DNA of 64,000 bases from Pseudomonas syringae (lineage in GTDB: Bacteria; Pseudomonadota; Gammaproteobacteria; Pseudomonadales; Pseudomonadaceae): the NCBI RefSeq assembly GCF_021606685.1, contig NZ_WKCB01000015.1, forward strand, positions 1 through 64,000, written 5' to 3'. Under the pieces are notes generated by a model. The model did not search any database. It saw only the letters and a program-made list of their open reading frames with translations, and was not told the origin of the DNA. The position numbers and the translations under genes are program-made. Position 1 is the stretch's first letter. The number at the start of each line of letters is the position of its first letter. Positions 9,183-19,008 of the stretch are shown here, piece by piece.

Positions 9183-10360
9183 TGAATACTTCAGCTGTTA
9201 GGGAGTTGGCTGAAAGCAGTGCGTTTCAAGCATTGACCGACTTCACGGAGCGCTTTGAACCGTTCAGAGTGCTGGGCATCCATAACAAGGAGCTGGTGCA
9301 CTCGAGGCTCCTTGCACACATGCTTAGAGCCACTGGCAGCCATGGCTTAGGGAATCGCTTTTTACATGGTTTTTTACAGGTTTTGAGTGAGCCGGGGTCA
9401 GGGGTAATCCTGTTCAGTGGTACAGCGTTGGATGCAGCAATGCTCAGGGATGCAAGTGCGGCGCACGTCCATTCGCAGGTATACCGAGAGCTGAACTTTA
9501 TCGACATCGTTGTGGTTTTTCCCGCACTCAAGCTCGTGATTGGCATTGAGAACAAAATTCATGCAGGAGAGCAGAAAAAACAACTGACTCGTTACCAAGA
9601 AACCTTGAGTGATCGGTTCAGTGGCTTCAAGCAGGCCCTGGTTTTCTTGACTCCCAACAAGCGAAGTCCAGAAACGGCAAATCTATGCAGCCAGGTGCCA
9701 GTCTACTGTATGGACTACTCCAGCATTGCTCATGTACTAAGGTTTTGTAGATCTGCAACAGATGTTCCCCTTGAAACAGACGTATTTATTAAACAATTTA
9801 TTGGGCATATCGAGTGCAACATGACAGGCGGCACACAGAGCAGGGAATCATGCTGGCAGCTTTTCAGTGAGCACGAGAGCGCATATAGAGAGATGTTCGA
9901 CCAGTATCACTACTGCCTGAATCGCAAGGTCGAAGATACCTTCAAACACCTAGCTGATCGGTTGATCAGTGATCCAGCTTTTGGTCTTGAATCGGGTCAA
10001 TTACAGATTGAACACATCAAGGCGTTGAGAGAAAAAGAGCTCTTTTATGACTTGCATGTGCGCCTTCAGCACTGGCCGAAAGGCGTTTGGGTGAAGATCT
10101 ACAAGCACACTTGGTTTGGGGTGTTTCCCTTTATCTGTGAGGGTGATCTGGCTAGCCACGGGGTTGCGTTTGACCTGCCTACGTCTGCATCCAGCTGGAA
10201 AGGACTGCGGTATGTGTGCGCTCAGCAGGATCTGGACGAGGGGAGAAGAGTACTGCGTGAAGGTGATCAATTTACTGCTGAGCATATCGAGATCGCGCTG
10301 GGGTTGGCCGCAACCTATGCGCAGCTGATCAATCACGAGCTTCAAAAAGGCGAAAAATAA
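9182..10360 (+). CDS. PD-(D/E)XK nuclease superfamily protein (PDDEXK_4-like)
   Basis: A 392-residue protein whose start overlaps the hsdR stop, so it is coupled to the restriction operon. Residues about 104-124 carry the nuclease core: FIDIVVVF with the metal-binding Asp, then GIENKIH with the E-x-K pair, followed by Q-L-x-x-Y, the pattern of the PDDEXK_4 family. The C-terminal part (about 200-392) has no motif I know. Such proteins often accompany restriction or defence genes. It could be an extra nuclease or a separate one-gene defence. The fold assignment is fairly sure, the role is unknown. Confidence 0.75.
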   Translation: MNTSAVRELAESSAFQALTDFTERFEPFRVLGIHNKELVHSRLLAHMLRATGSHGLGNRFLHGFLQVLSEPGSGVILFSGTALDAAMLRDASAAHVHSQVYRELNFIDIVVVFPALKLVIGIENKIHAGEQKKQLTRYQETLSDRFSGFKQALVFLTPNKRSPETANLCSQVPVYCMDYSSIAHVLRFCRSATDVPLETDVFIKQFIGHIECNMTGGTQSRESCWQLFSEHESAYREMFDQYHYCLNRKVEDTFKHLADRLISDPAFGLESGQLQIEHIKALREKELFYDLHVRLQHWPKGVWVKIYKHTWFGVFPFICEGDLASHGVAFDLPTSASSWKGLRYVCAQQDLDEGRRVLREGDQFTAEHIEIALGLAATYAQLINHELQKGEK

Positions 10361-10372
10361 AGGACGGTAATG

Positions 10373-10460
10373 ATGAAGGCCTGCCAGCTGTTTTGAGGGG
10401 GCAGTTGCCGACGAAAGCCATTCAGGAAAATGCAGGCGTCATGAGCTGCCACGCCAGCGG
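10373..10460 (+). pseudogene. degenerate relic similar to the hsdR 3' end
   Basis: The bases after the nuclease gene match part of hsdR around 9003-9075 in order: ATGAAGGC, then TGCCGA-GAAAGC-ATTCAGG, then CATGAGC and CACxCCAGC, with an insertion containing a stop. It looks like the eroded tail of a second hsdR or a partial duplication. It has no coding capacity. Confidence 0.5.
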
Positions 10461-10604
10461 ATGGCCAGCGTGGGGCCGGAGCCAGCCGGGTCTAAGGGGG
10501 AGTGCTATTGAACAGTTGGTGGTTATTCCTCCTACTTAACGAGCGGCCTATTTCCTGGTTGGCTGATTGCCACTACAGTGGTGCCCTTTTACTAGGAGGG
10601 CACC

Positions 10605-10928
10605 ATGGCATCAGTGATTGAAGTAACTCAGGATGTGGTTTGTGAGCTGTCAGGCGAGAAGGTAACTATCCCGGCAGATTCGATTGTTCAGTCCTCATCT
10701 GAGCAGGTGGAGGCTCCCAAATTCAAGGGTGATGGTGAAACCTATGCGACCTTGTTCACAGGGACTACCCAGGCTGGGGATGTCGTATGGTGCGTCACGG
10801 CAGATTACGGTTTGACAACTCCAACCGTCGACGCAGTCGAGTTGGTGAAGTGCCCTGAAGGTATCGAGATCATCCAGGACCTAACTGTTGAGATCGTTCA
10901 AGTCGATTACGAAGACGATGTGTGTTGA
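10605..10928 (+). CDS. small unknown acidic protein
   Basis: A 107-residue acidic protein with a strong ribosome binding site (AGGAGG seven bases before ATG). I do not recognise a family. Sequence is rich in Val, Glu and Asp (EIVQVDYEDDV at the end), with no membrane segment or signal peptide. It lies directly upstream of another unknown gene (9-bp gap), so the two probably form an operon between the restriction cluster and the MvaT-like gene. Confidence 0.65.
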   Translation: MASVIEVTQDVVCELSGEKVTIPADSIVQSSSEQVEAPKFKGDGETYATLFTGTTQAGDVVWCVTADYGLTTPTVDAVELVKCPEGIEIIQDLTVEIVQVDYEDDVC

Positions 10929-10946
10929 GCCGGACTGGTGGCTTTA

Positions 10947-11432
10947 ATGAGCAACATCAAAATCAATATACCTGCCGAAGACTGCTGGATAATTCAGTGG
11001 CTCACGAAAATGCTAGCCTGCAGATTGGTGCGTGGCCAAGATGACGCTCAAGTACGCCAAAGCCTGATGAGACTCTTGTTCGGCTTACAGCGGATGCCGG
11101 TTGTGCTCCCGAATTTCAGTCTTTCAGTGGGAAACGGTGATGTCCACATAAAGCTCAACAGTGAGTCTTTTGAATTGGCGAGTTTTACTGATGATGGCCA
11201 TACCGAGTTCCTATTGCAGTACTTCTCGAAAAGCAGCCACTGCGTGCAGGGGTATGAGCATCTGACAGGCGAAGCGAGACGCCTTGCAATTGAAGATCGT
11301 CTGGAAAAGCTGGACAGCTTAATGGCGGAGGAAGACGACCTGTGCATTGAAGATTACTCGGCCGGTGGGTACGTCGACATTGCCCCTATGGAGGTCTTCA
11401 TGGGCCATTCATTGATCCCAAGAAAGACCTGA
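10947..11432 (+). CDS. unknown protein
   Basis: A 161-residue protein (a GTG at 10938 would add three residues). No domain is recognised. It has a hydrophobic N-terminal stretch (CWIIQWLTKMLAC) and an acidic helical region (EKLDSLMAEEDDLCIED). It follows the previous small gene closely and is probably co-transcribed with it. No ribosome binding site is strong enough to decide the start. Confidence 0.55.
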   Translation: MSNIKINIPAEDCWIIQWLTKMLACRLVRGQDDAQVRQSLMRLLFGLQRMPVVLPNFSLSVGNGDVHIKLNSESFELASFTDDGHTEFLLQYFSKSSHCVQGYEHLTGEARRLAIEDRLEKLDSLMAEEDDLCIEDYSAGGYVDIAPMEVFMGHSLIPRKT

Positions 11433-11585
11433 TCAGGCACTGAATCACACGGGGTTTTGTAAATGTCTGATATTTTGTCGAGCTACAGTAGATATCATGT
11501 CAGTGAGCTATGTCACCCCCATATGCCACCCAGACGCTCTGCAGGCATACTGGCTGTACCACCTACATCGCATGGAAATCATCGC

Positions 11586-11951
11586 ATGTCTCAACTGAAC
11601 CGTTATCGCGAGCTGGAAGCCCAGCTGGCAGCTCAGTTGCAGCAGCTCGAAGAGATGAAGAAAAGCGACTCGCTCAAGAAAGAGATCGAGTTCGAAGATA
11701 AACTGAAGACCCTGATGGCTGGCTACGGCGTGAATCTGCGCGACGTCATCAACCTGCTCGACCTGCAAGCAGGCCGCCTATCCTTCACTACCCAGGCTCC
11801 CGAGAAAGGCTCCCGCGCACCTCGGGCTGTGAAGCGCTATCACAACCCGCACAGCGGTGAGGTTGTTGAAACCAAAGGCGGCAACCACAAGACCTTGAAG
11901 GCCTGGAAAGCGCAGTATGGCTCTGACACCGTGGAAAGCTGGCTGCAGTAA
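11586..11951 (+). CDS. MvaT-family H-NS-like xenogeneic silencer
   Basis: Small nucleoid-associated protein of the Pseudomonas MvaT/MvaU family, which binds AT-rich DNA and silences foreign genes. The 121 residues have an N-terminal coiled-coil oligomerisation region (about 1-60, LEAQLAAQLQQLEEMKK) and a C-terminal DNA-binding part with the family signature NPHSGEVVETKGGNHKTLK followed by W-x-x-x-Y-G. The ATG at 11586 gives the usual family length. It is an island-borne copy, so it may silence the island itself or compensate for dilution of the chromosomal protein. Confidence 0.88.
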   Translation: MSQLNRYRELEAQLAAQLQQLEEMKKSDSLKKEIEFEDKLKTLMAGYGVNLRDVINLLDLQAGRLSFTTQAPEKGSRAPRAVKRYHNPHSGEVVETKGGNHKTLKAWKAQYGSDTVESWLQ

Positions 11952-11956
11952 ATCGA

Positions 11957-12895
11957 ATGGATGGAGCTCCGACCCCGGGGCTCCTCATGGGCATGGCCAA
12001 GAGGGATCTGGAATTGAGCGAAGGGAGCTTTAGCACACTGCCTAACCATTTGAGGGAGGCAGTCGAGTATCAGATTGCAACTGAGGCTGATGACGACACA
12101 GCGAGCTATGTTGCCATCCAGCTTGGTGACTTCATACGAGCTGGCAACAAAGATGCTGTGGTTCTGCTTGAGGCGCTGGTCGCTGCAAACAAGGAGCGCG
12201 CCAAGATCATCCTGGCAGAACTTCTGGCCAAAGGGGATGGCATCGAGCAGGATTGCCGGAGGTCAATCGAGCTGTTGGGGTCTGCAGCCGACAGCGGGTC
12301 TGTACGCGCAATGCTGATGCTTTGCGACCACTACGATGGCCGGCGAGACCCTGCGGATACAGACCCCGAGAAGGCCCTGCATTGCCTACGAAGAGCGGCT
12401 GATCTCGGTAATGAAACAGGCGCCGAGTGCCTTGCTGACCGCCTCGTCAACGGCAGATGCGCTGAGCAGTGCACCCCGGAAGAAGTTGCAGAGATCGAGC
12501 GGCTGTACCAGGCGTCTCACTACACATCCAACTCCTATTACAAGCTGGCTATGTTACACAGCCAGGGTAAGCAGTCGATTCATTATGCCGGCGAGGAGTA
12601 CCGCGAGGCTGTCGCATGGCTCCGTAAGGGGAAGCGCCGTCACGAGGGCGGGGGCAAGAAGTGTGCTGAGCAACTCGTTGCGTGGGGACTTGATGGCCTC
12701 AACAGAATGGCCGCTCCTAAGTCCAATGAAGCCAAATGGGCGTGGGTCATATTGCCCTTCACCATAGTCATCTGGGTGGTGATCGGCAGCGGCCTACTCG
12801 CAGTGGCCAACGCGATCAATGCGGTGACTATTCCCATCATCCTCGCCATCGCTGCGATCACGGCCGTGGTGTCGTTTTTCAAAAGAAAGCGCTGA
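11957..12895 (+). CDS. Sel1/TPR-repeat protein with C-terminal membrane anchor
   Basis: A 312-residue protein that starts six bases after the MvaT-like stop. Residues about 70-230 contain Sel1-like repeats (A-A-D-x-G-x-x-x-A patterns such as LGSAADSGSVRAML and LRRAADLGNETGAECLA). Two hydrophobic segments lie at about 264-285 and 288-306, followed by a basic end (FFKRKR), so it is probably membrane anchored with the repeats in the cytoplasm. Sel1 proteins usually mediate protein contacts. Its partner is unknown. Confidence 0.75.
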   Translation: MDGAPTPGLLMGMAKRDLELSEGSFSTLPNHLREAVEYQIATEADDDTASYVAIQLGDFIRAGNKDAVVLLEALVAANKERAKIILAELLAKGDGIEQDCRRSIELLGSAADSGSVRAMLMLCDHYDGRRDPADTDPEKALHCLRRAADLGNETGAECLADRLVNGRCAEQCTPEEVAEIERLYQASHYTSNSYYKLAMLHSQGKQSIHYAGEEYREAVAWLRKGKRRHEGGGKKCAEQLVAWGLDGLNRMAAPKSNEAKWAWVILPFTIVIWVVIGSGLLAVANAINAVTIPIILAIAAITAVVSFFKRKR

Positions 12896-13105
12896 CAGCT
12901 TACCTAGCCCCGACCCTAACCCCGTTCTTTTGGAGGCCTGCCCGGAGCACCTTCGCGACTATCTCAAAGCGCATGGGATGTATTTGCTAATCTCTACCGG
13001 AACAAATGCCGGCAGCGGTGCAGGTAGTTGATCTCGGTAAAGCGGCAGCCACTTACGAATAACGTTGGCGTTGATACGTGAAAGGAGTTTCACTCGGCAA
13101 CGTGG

Positions 13106-16100
13106 CTACAACCCCAACGACTGAATCATCTCGTTTTCGCTTACTGATTCTGGCGTCACCACGGCGTCTTTGAGCATTAATTTGCCGCGCAGTAGGCGAT
13201 CAAGATGTACATCGAAAGAATCATGCTGGGGATGCAGGACTGCTGGTAGGTGGATATGTACTTCCTTGGTTTGGCCAATGCGGTACACGCGATCAGAAGC
13301 CTGGGCCTCTTTGGCCGGGTTCCAATGGCGCTCAAGATGGACGACATGGTTAGCGCCTACCACCGTCAAACCAACCCCTGCTGCAACCGGTGACATGATG
13401 ATTAGGTTGAAGTCCGGCTTGGCCTCAAAAGCTGTGATCAACTGCTTGCGCGTCAGGATGTCGGCTTTCTTGGCAACAGCAGCGGTGTCACCATTAATGA
13501 TGGCCACATTTAAGCCATAAATTTGATCTAGCCAAAGCTTGAGCAAGCGTTGCAGCCGCTTTGTTACCATGAACAAGATGACCTTTTCGTTTTTCTGGCG
13601 AATCTGATCGAGCAGCTCCAGCAACACAGTCAACTTGCCAGACTCGGCCATAACCTCGCGTGCATCCTTTGCTGTGTTGGTCATGAGCTGCGTCTCTTCA
13701 CGCAGGCGCGGATGGAGGGATATCTCACGCAACTGGGAGAGCGCTATAAGCGCCGTGCCGCGCATATCCTCAGTGGCTCGTCGTTCACGAAAGTCAGACA
13801 AAATCGCATCGTAGGCCTTTAGCTGAATGCCCTTCATCCCTCGCGAAAGCTGTGGCGTATGCACTAACAAACCACCTGTCGGCTGAGCGACGCCGCTGTG
13901 AATGGTCTTGCTTGGCAAGCCCTTGAGCTGGTCCTCCTTGACCCGGCGCAGCATAAAAATCCCTACAGCATCACGAAGTTCAGCCCCAACCTTGCGCCGC
14001 ACCGCATCACGCTCATCCTCTGGCGCATGCAGAATCGGCTTTATCCAGTTGTCACGAAACTGGCTCCAACCGCCTAAAACACCGGGCTGCGCGGTATGCA
14101 TCAAACACCAGAAATCGCCAAGGCTATTTTCCACCGGGGTGCCAGTCGCCAATAGCTTGAAGTCAGCTTTTAAGCCTTTGGCTGCCTGGGTTTGAAGCGC
14201 GTTAGGGTTCTTGATGTTCTGCGCCTCATCGAAGATCACCATGCCCCAGTCAATCATGCACATCGAGAACTGATAATCGCGAAGGGTTTGATAGGTGGTC
14301 AGCACCAGCCGCCGGTCCATGTCCAGGCGCTGGGCGCCGGCTTCAGGCCCGATGGTCAGAGCATAACGTATGGTCTCGCCATCCAGCTGACCATCTTCAT
14401 CCGCCAGTGATGCTAATTGCACGGACTCACGCTCTGCGCCTTTTACGCGGAAGCGATTGAGGTCACGCCCGGCTTGCAGCACCACAATGTCGCGAAAAGG
14501 AATGCTTTTGAACGTGTGATCAACCTCGTCCTCCCAGTTCTCCAGCAAACTCAACGGCGCGACTACCAAAATCGGTTTTTGCGACTTATTGGCCGCCTTT
14601 TGCTGAGCCAGGTACTCACCCACAGTCACCAGCGACATGTAGGTTTTACCCAGCCCCATGTCATCTGCCAGCAAAGCGCCCTGCAGCCGATATAGGTTGG
14701 CGTGGTCATCTTGAATGGCTGCCCCCAGCAACTTCATCATCCACTCCACACCCTCCCTCTGGTGCGGAAATGGCTGGCGAGCATAGGCATCCCAGTCCGG
14801 TTCCCGGAATAGCTTGGCCTCACAGGCCTTACGCAGCAGGCCCTGGTGAATATCGTCGGCATCGTGCAGCAGGACACTTACTGTTTCTTTCACCTCATCA
14901 GGTTCATCAGGCTCGACAACGGGTGCAACCGTTGCACCTTCAAAGATCTCTTGGACCTTTTGAATATGCTCATCAACTTGTTCTGGATTGGAGACATCAA
15001 TAACCTGACCAGCAAAAGTCAGGCTTGTTGCGCCCTGCTCCTTGGCGGACGCATAAACCTCCTGAAACCTGGCCAGCTCTTCCGGCGTTTGCACTAACTT
15101 CTGGATGATGGCGGCAGATGCTGGACGTTTATCCAATGCAAACCAATCATTTTTCTGGCTGTCTTGGTCTCCAAAATCCATATGCTGCAGCTTGCCGATA
15201 CCCACTACTCTGATGGAAAACCCCATATCCAGATTTACTAGCGCGGCATCGAGAAAAGCGCTTGGCGTGGTCAAGAATTCGGCGACTTTATCCGCGGGAA
15301 TACGCTTATTACTCAGGACTTCCTTAATGGCCGCCATCTTCTGTGGATCAAGCAGTACGACCCGATTGTCGATACGCAGTACGCCATCATTGGCACCCAT
15401 ATCTAACTGCGACCAACGTTTTTCCAGCTGATCCGGCGTGGTGCCATTCCCCAGGCTGGGGCACAGCAATAAACTGCCATCGGGCAAACGTGTAGCCACT
15501 ACACCGATGTTTTGCGGCACCACCACGTCCAAGCGCTCGAAATGGCTGAGATCGATACGCATACCGCTGCGTGCGGCCGTTTGCAGCTCGGCCATCAGGC
15601 GAAGATTGGCCGCTTCGCCTCGCTGCTCGGGCTGTAGCTCCTGATGATGTTCCCAGGCCAATAGCCCCATCAACTCTGCGGGGGTTAACCGGTAAGCCTC
15701 GATTGAAGTCAAATAGAGCAGCGGGCCCTTGCGGGTAAAAGGCGCATCGCCGTCAGTCATCTTCAAATGCAGCGCAACGCGAAAACTGCTGTTACCGGTG
15801 CGGCCACTGATTTGGGCCGCAAACGAGCCGGGCAAGCGAGGCGGCAGTCGGAGTAAGTCAGCTTGCTCGGCCTCAAGACCGGCAAGGTCAGCCTCCAACA
15901 CCATGAAGCCATTAGGCAGGGGATTGGCCAGGCCCTGCTCTTCAAGCATACGCAGGGTAATCAGCTGGACTTTCTGCAGCGTGCTGCCGCGGCCTTCCTG
16001 CAATGCAACGAAAGCCGCTTTGGGCAGGTATAAATTCAGCCCATGGCTATCGGCCTGAAAATCAAACCCAGGCTGCGCCGCTAGTTCTTCACCGGCCTTG

Positions 16101-16135
16101 CCGAGCAGGCCTTTTATAACGTCTACAAATGCCAT
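13106..16135 (-). CDS. zorD: Zorya protein ZorD, SNF2-type helicase
   Basis: Last gene of a type I Zorya anti-phage system. ZorD is a Snf2-family DNA translocase that acts downstream of the ZorAB membrane motor. The 1009-residue protein has an uncharacterised N-terminal half, then Walker A DDMGLGKTY near residue 490, DEAQNIKN near 634, and the helicase C domain ending in the Snf2 motif VYRIGQTKE near 948. It follows zorC with a 15-bp gap and has its own ribosome binding site (TAGGAGG in the gap). Length and order match known type I loci. Confidence 0.92.
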   Translation of the reverse strand: MAFVDVIKGLLGKAGEELAAQPGFDFQADSHGLNLYLPKAAFVALQEGRGSTLQKVQLITLRMLEEQGLANPLPNGFMVLEADLAGLEAEQADLLRLPPRLPGSFAAQISGRTGNSSFRVALHLKMTDGDAPFTRKGPLLYLTSIEAYRLTPAELMGLLAWEHHQELQPEQRGEAANLRLMAELQTAARSGMRIDLSHFERLDVVVPQNIGVVATRLPDGSLLLCPSLGNGTTPDQLEKRWSQLDMGANDGVLRIDNRVVLLDPQKMAAIKEVLSNKRIPADKVAEFLTTPSAFLDAALVNLDMGFSIRVVGIGKLQHMDFGDQDSQKNDWFALDKRPASAAIIQKLVQTPEELARFQEVYASAKEQGATSLTFAGQVIDVSNPEQVDEHIQKVQEIFEGATVAPVVEPDEPDEVKETVSVLLHDADDIHQGLLRKACEAKLFREPDWDAYARQPFPHQREGVEWMMKLLGAAIQDDHANLYRLQGALLADDMGLGKTYMSLVTVGEYLAQQKAANKSQKPILVVAPLSLLENWEDEVDHTFKSIPFRDIVVLQAGRDLNRFRVKGAERESVQLASLADEDGQLDGETIRYALTIGPEAGAQRLDMDRRLVLTTYQTLRDYQFSMCMIDWGMVIFDEAQNIKNPNALQTQAAKGLKADFKLLATGTPVENSLGDFWCLMHTAQPGVLGGWSQFRDNWIKPILHAPEDERDAVRRKVGAELRDAVGIFMLRRVKEDQLKGLPSKTIHSGVAQPTGGLLVHTPQLSRGMKGIQLKAYDAILSDFRERRATEDMRGTALIALSQLREISLHPRLREETQLMTNTAKDAREVMAESGKLTVLLELLDQIRQKNEKVILFMVTKRLQRLLKLWLDQIYGLNVAIINGDTAAVAKKADILTRKQLITAFEAKPDFNLIIMSPVAAGVGLTVVGANHVVHLERHWNPAKEAQASDRVYRIGQTKEVHIHLPAVLHPQHDSFDVHLDRLLRGKLMLKDAVVTPESVSENEMIQSLGL

Positions 16136-16150
16136 AGGAGGTTTACCGAG

Positions 16151-18265
16151 TCAGGGGAACAGTTTATTCAGAACCGCTAAAGCAGGGCCGGAAACACTCC
16201 AGCCAAAAGACTCATCTTGCTTACAAAAAGTCCTTAGCGGCCCATGCAACAGACGATTAACCTCACGTATTTCAATTTCGAGAACGTTACTGGCGTAGCG
16301 AGCCTTATCACCCGGGTTAGAGGCAAAGTAATGCATGACTGCAATGGCACTTTTAGGCAGCCGCGTGATGCTGCCAGCTAACGCGGTGCCACTCAGCTCG
16401 TTTACCACCAAAGGTGCAGATGCCGATTCCGCGACGGCGGCGACTACCGAGGGCAAAGCACTATCGACGGGTGCAAGCGCAGTACCAACATCAGGTTCTT
16501 TACCAAATAACCGCCGACTTCCTGAATAGCCGGCATCGGCGATGGCGTTATTCTGCGCACGAATAGATTTGACGACTGAAGCCTCCACCGCCGCACCTAC
16601 TGTTCGTGGTTCGGTCAGCGGCCTTGATGCCGCTGATGCAGATCCAATGGCATAGCTGGTTGTTTCAAATGCATTGCTCCCTGGCTCAGGTAAACGCTCA
16701 GGCTTTACGGCTTGCATTGAACTTTGTATCGCTGGAGGTACGATGACCTTGTTGCTCCGTACCACTGGCACCCCGTGGCGATTCAAATAACTACGGTATT
16801 CCTGCTTGCTCAGTAGCTTCTCGATGTCCACGCCGATGCCATTCTCAGCCAAAAAATCGAAGACTTTGCGCTGCCAGGTGCCATTGTGGGTTACCGCCTC
16901 GTAACCTAGTCCCGGATAGAGCTTTTTGTATACCTTAGGGAGCTCAATCGTAAGATCTGAATGGCTAAACAGGTTTTTTTCGTACGATTTCATTGCCGGC
17001 CCAGGCTGAGCCAAATACAACCAAATCTTGAAGCTGTGCGAGCCCTCAACCAAATGGAAGTCGCCGCAATCCAAGTAGATTGCAGCCTTGTCGTTCATGG
17101 ATCCTTCCATTTTGGCAAAGTTGGTCTTTACCTCTTCCCCTAGAATTCGCCGCACCGACTGCTGCGCGATGCCGCCCAGCATCAAGCGTGTATGGCGAAT
17201 TAACCCAAGCTTGAACAGCCCCTCAAGGAAGGTTTTCCGTGCTGGAAACATCCGCTGCAAGTCTTCTTTACCACTTTCGTTGCCGTACTGCTCAACCGCT
17301 TGCAGGAACAGCCGCAAGTCTTCTTTGGACAGCCAGCCGCGCACCTGGTTGATACGCGCCTCACCCAAAGGTAACCACCATTGCCGGTAGTTAGGCGATG
17401 AGCTGGCAATGCGCGGATCGCCTGCCAGATTGAGGATGAAACTCTGCCAAATATCGCTCGGCGCATCACCCGCGCGGTCGATTATGATTTCTAAGGCCGC
17501 GTGACCAATGCGCTTGTCACCCTCGTAGGGTGCTTTGCTTACCGAAGGTTTCAGAAGTTCATCCAGTACCTCGTCCCATTCCCCTGGCACCAGCTGGCGC
17601 AAAGTTTCGAGATAAAAGTGCGCGCGGCAAACATCGCCGTAACGGCTAGTACTCAATCCTGCCAAGCCATACGCCTCAAACGTAGCGGCCAGCTCTTGGC
17701 CCTGCTCGCGAACGTGCTTAGCCAAGGCCAAAGGGCCTTCAAGCCCCAACAACCAATATCCGTGCTGCTTGAGTTGGGTTAAGGCATCCGGCCGCAGGGA
17801 CTGCATGCGCGGCTCGGGGAGCAAGCGCAACTGGGCATGCACATGTGCCTCGAGCACAGCCCGCACGCTTTGCTCGGCAGTTTTGTCGCGGTCATCCAAG
17901 CGATCAAAAAAGCGGAAATACAACTGAACCATTTGCACCAACGTGATTCGCGTCAGGCGTGGTTGTTGCGCTTCTATCAGCGTATTGAGGAGCCGTACAT
18001 TCAACAGCCGTGGTCCAATCACGTCATCGTGCAGCCATAGCCAGGTCAGTGCGCGAGCGGCCAGGCGCCTGGTCAGCAACGCTTTAAAACCGTCAAAACG
18101 GCCGGTGCGCATCATCTCGCGAAAAGTAGCCAACATCTGTTCAAAGGCATCACTACCGCCGGCCTTGCTCTCCAGGTGCTGAGCGCGCGCAAGCAAGCGC
18201 GTCCAGTTTTCAATGACACCATGCGGCCATTCCCCAGGACGGTTGTCTATCGGCGGCACCTTCAT
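16151..18265 (-). CDS. zorC: Zorya protein ZorC (EH-signature domain)
   Basis: ZorC is a DNA-binding effector component carrying an EH-signature domain (Glu/His signature) and is needed for type I Zorya defence. The 704-residue protein is large and helical. A variable Ala/Ser/Pro-rich linker (about 500-620) precedes a short C-terminal domain. Its start overlaps the zorB stop by four bases (ATGA), so it is coupled. The call rests on the position between zorB and zorD, the length, and the E/H/W-rich central region; individual signature residues were not verified. Confidence 0.88.
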   Translation of the reverse strand: MKVPPIDNRPGEWPHGVIENWTRLLARAQHLESKAGGSDAFEQMLATFREMMRTGRFDGFKALLTRRLAARALTWLWLHDDVIGPRLLNVRLLNTLIEAQQPRLTRITLVQMVQLYFRFFDRLDDRDKTAEQSVRAVLEAHVHAQLRLLPEPRMQSLRPDALTQLKQHGYWLLGLEGPLALAKHVREQGQELAATFEAYGLAGLSTSRYGDVCRAHFYLETLRQLVPGEWDEVLDELLKPSVSKAPYEGDKRIGHAALEIIIDRAGDAPSDIWQSFILNLAGDPRIASSSPNYRQWWLPLGEARINQVRGWLSKEDLRLFLQAVEQYGNESGKEDLQRMFPARKTFLEGLFKLGLIRHTRLMLGGIAQQSVRRILGEEVKTNFAKMEGSMNDKAAIYLDCGDFHLVEGSHSFKIWLYLAQPGPAMKSYEKNLFSHSDLTIELPKVYKKLYPGLGYEAVTHNGTWQRKVFDFLAENGIGVDIEKLLSKQEYRSYLNRHGVPVVRSNKVIVPPAIQSSMQAVKPERLPEPGSNAFETTSYAIGSASAASRPLTEPRTVGAAVEASVVKSIRAQNNAIADAGYSGSRRLFGKEPDVGTALAPVDSALPSVVAAVAESASAPLVVNELSGTALAGSITRLPKSAIAVMHYFASNPGDKARYASNVLEIEIREVNRLLHGPLRTFCKQDESFGWSVSGPALAVLNKLFP

Positions 18266-19008
18266 TTGGTAGTGCCTCCCCCCAACACCTCTCGCACACC
18301 CTCATATTCGGCGCTCAATGGCCGGCGAATAGTGAAGCGAATGTCGATGCGGCGATTGAGCCGGTAGTCATCTTCGCTTGATTGCTGGTCGTTCACCGGT
18401 CGGGTCTCGCCATAGCCACTGACCGAGAACAGGGGGTCGCCATCCTGGTTATTCAACCGATTAAGCCGCTCGGCTTCCGGCAGTTCGCTACTCCAGAATT
18501 GCCACAGCGAGATGGCGCGAAAGGTCGACAGCCCCCAGTTACCCTTAATCTGTGCATTGTTATAAGGCCGGTTGTCGGTGTGGCCTTCGATAAAAATCGT
18601 ATCCAGAAAGTCAACTCGATGTTCTTTGCTGATCACTTTGTTAATCACCTCGCCGATCTCCAGCGCCGTTGGCTGGTAGCGTGGCAACACTTCATAAGCG
18701 CCGGTGTCAAAACCGAGCAGCGCATTGGGGATACGCAGCACCGTATGGTTTTCGCTGACCTCCACCTTGATGCCGCGCTGGCGCAGCTCATCCACCGCCT
18801 CATCTAGAATGGTACGACGCACCTGCTCGGCCTGCTCCAGAAGGGAAACCTTCTGATCAAAGTCCTTCTGCCGCTCCATCAACTGCAAGATGAGGATCAC
18901 TGCCGCCAGGATGAAAATCACCAACAGCGCTGACATCATGTCCGAGAAAGACATCCAGTACGGATTCTCCTCATCTACGGATACCTCGTTGGATTTGCGC
19001 CAGCGCAT
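18262..19008 (-). CDS. zorB: Zorya protein ZorB, MotB-like motor stator with OmpA domain
   Basis: ZorB pairs with ZorA in an inner-membrane, proton-driven motor that senses phage infection. The 248 residues show one transmembrane helix at about 20-43 with a conserved Asp in SFSDMMSALL (about residue 23), the likely ion-coupling residue by analogy with MotB. An OmpA-like peptidoglycan-binding domain follows at about 125-240 (IFIEGHTDNRPYN, then RLNRRIDIRF). It shares one base with the zorA stop and four with zorC. Confidence 0.93.
   Translation of the reverse strand: MRWRKSNEVSVDEENPYWMSFSDMMSALLVIFILAAVILILQLMERQKDFDQKVSLLEQAEQVRRTILDEAVDELRQRGIKVEVSENHTVLRIPNALLGFDTGAYEVLPRYQPTALEIGEVINKVISKEHRVDFLDTIFIEGHTDNRPYNNAQIKGNWGLSTFRAISLWQFWSSELPEAERLNRLNNQDGDPLFSVSGYGETRPVNDQQSSEDDYRLNRRIDIRFTIRRPLSAEYEGVREVLGGGTTK

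Noticed and set aside
12896..13020. Protein-like stretch of about 40 codons after the Sel1 gene (VLLEACPEHLRDYLKAHGMY)
   Set aside because: No start codon or binding site and too short to assign; perhaps a relic.
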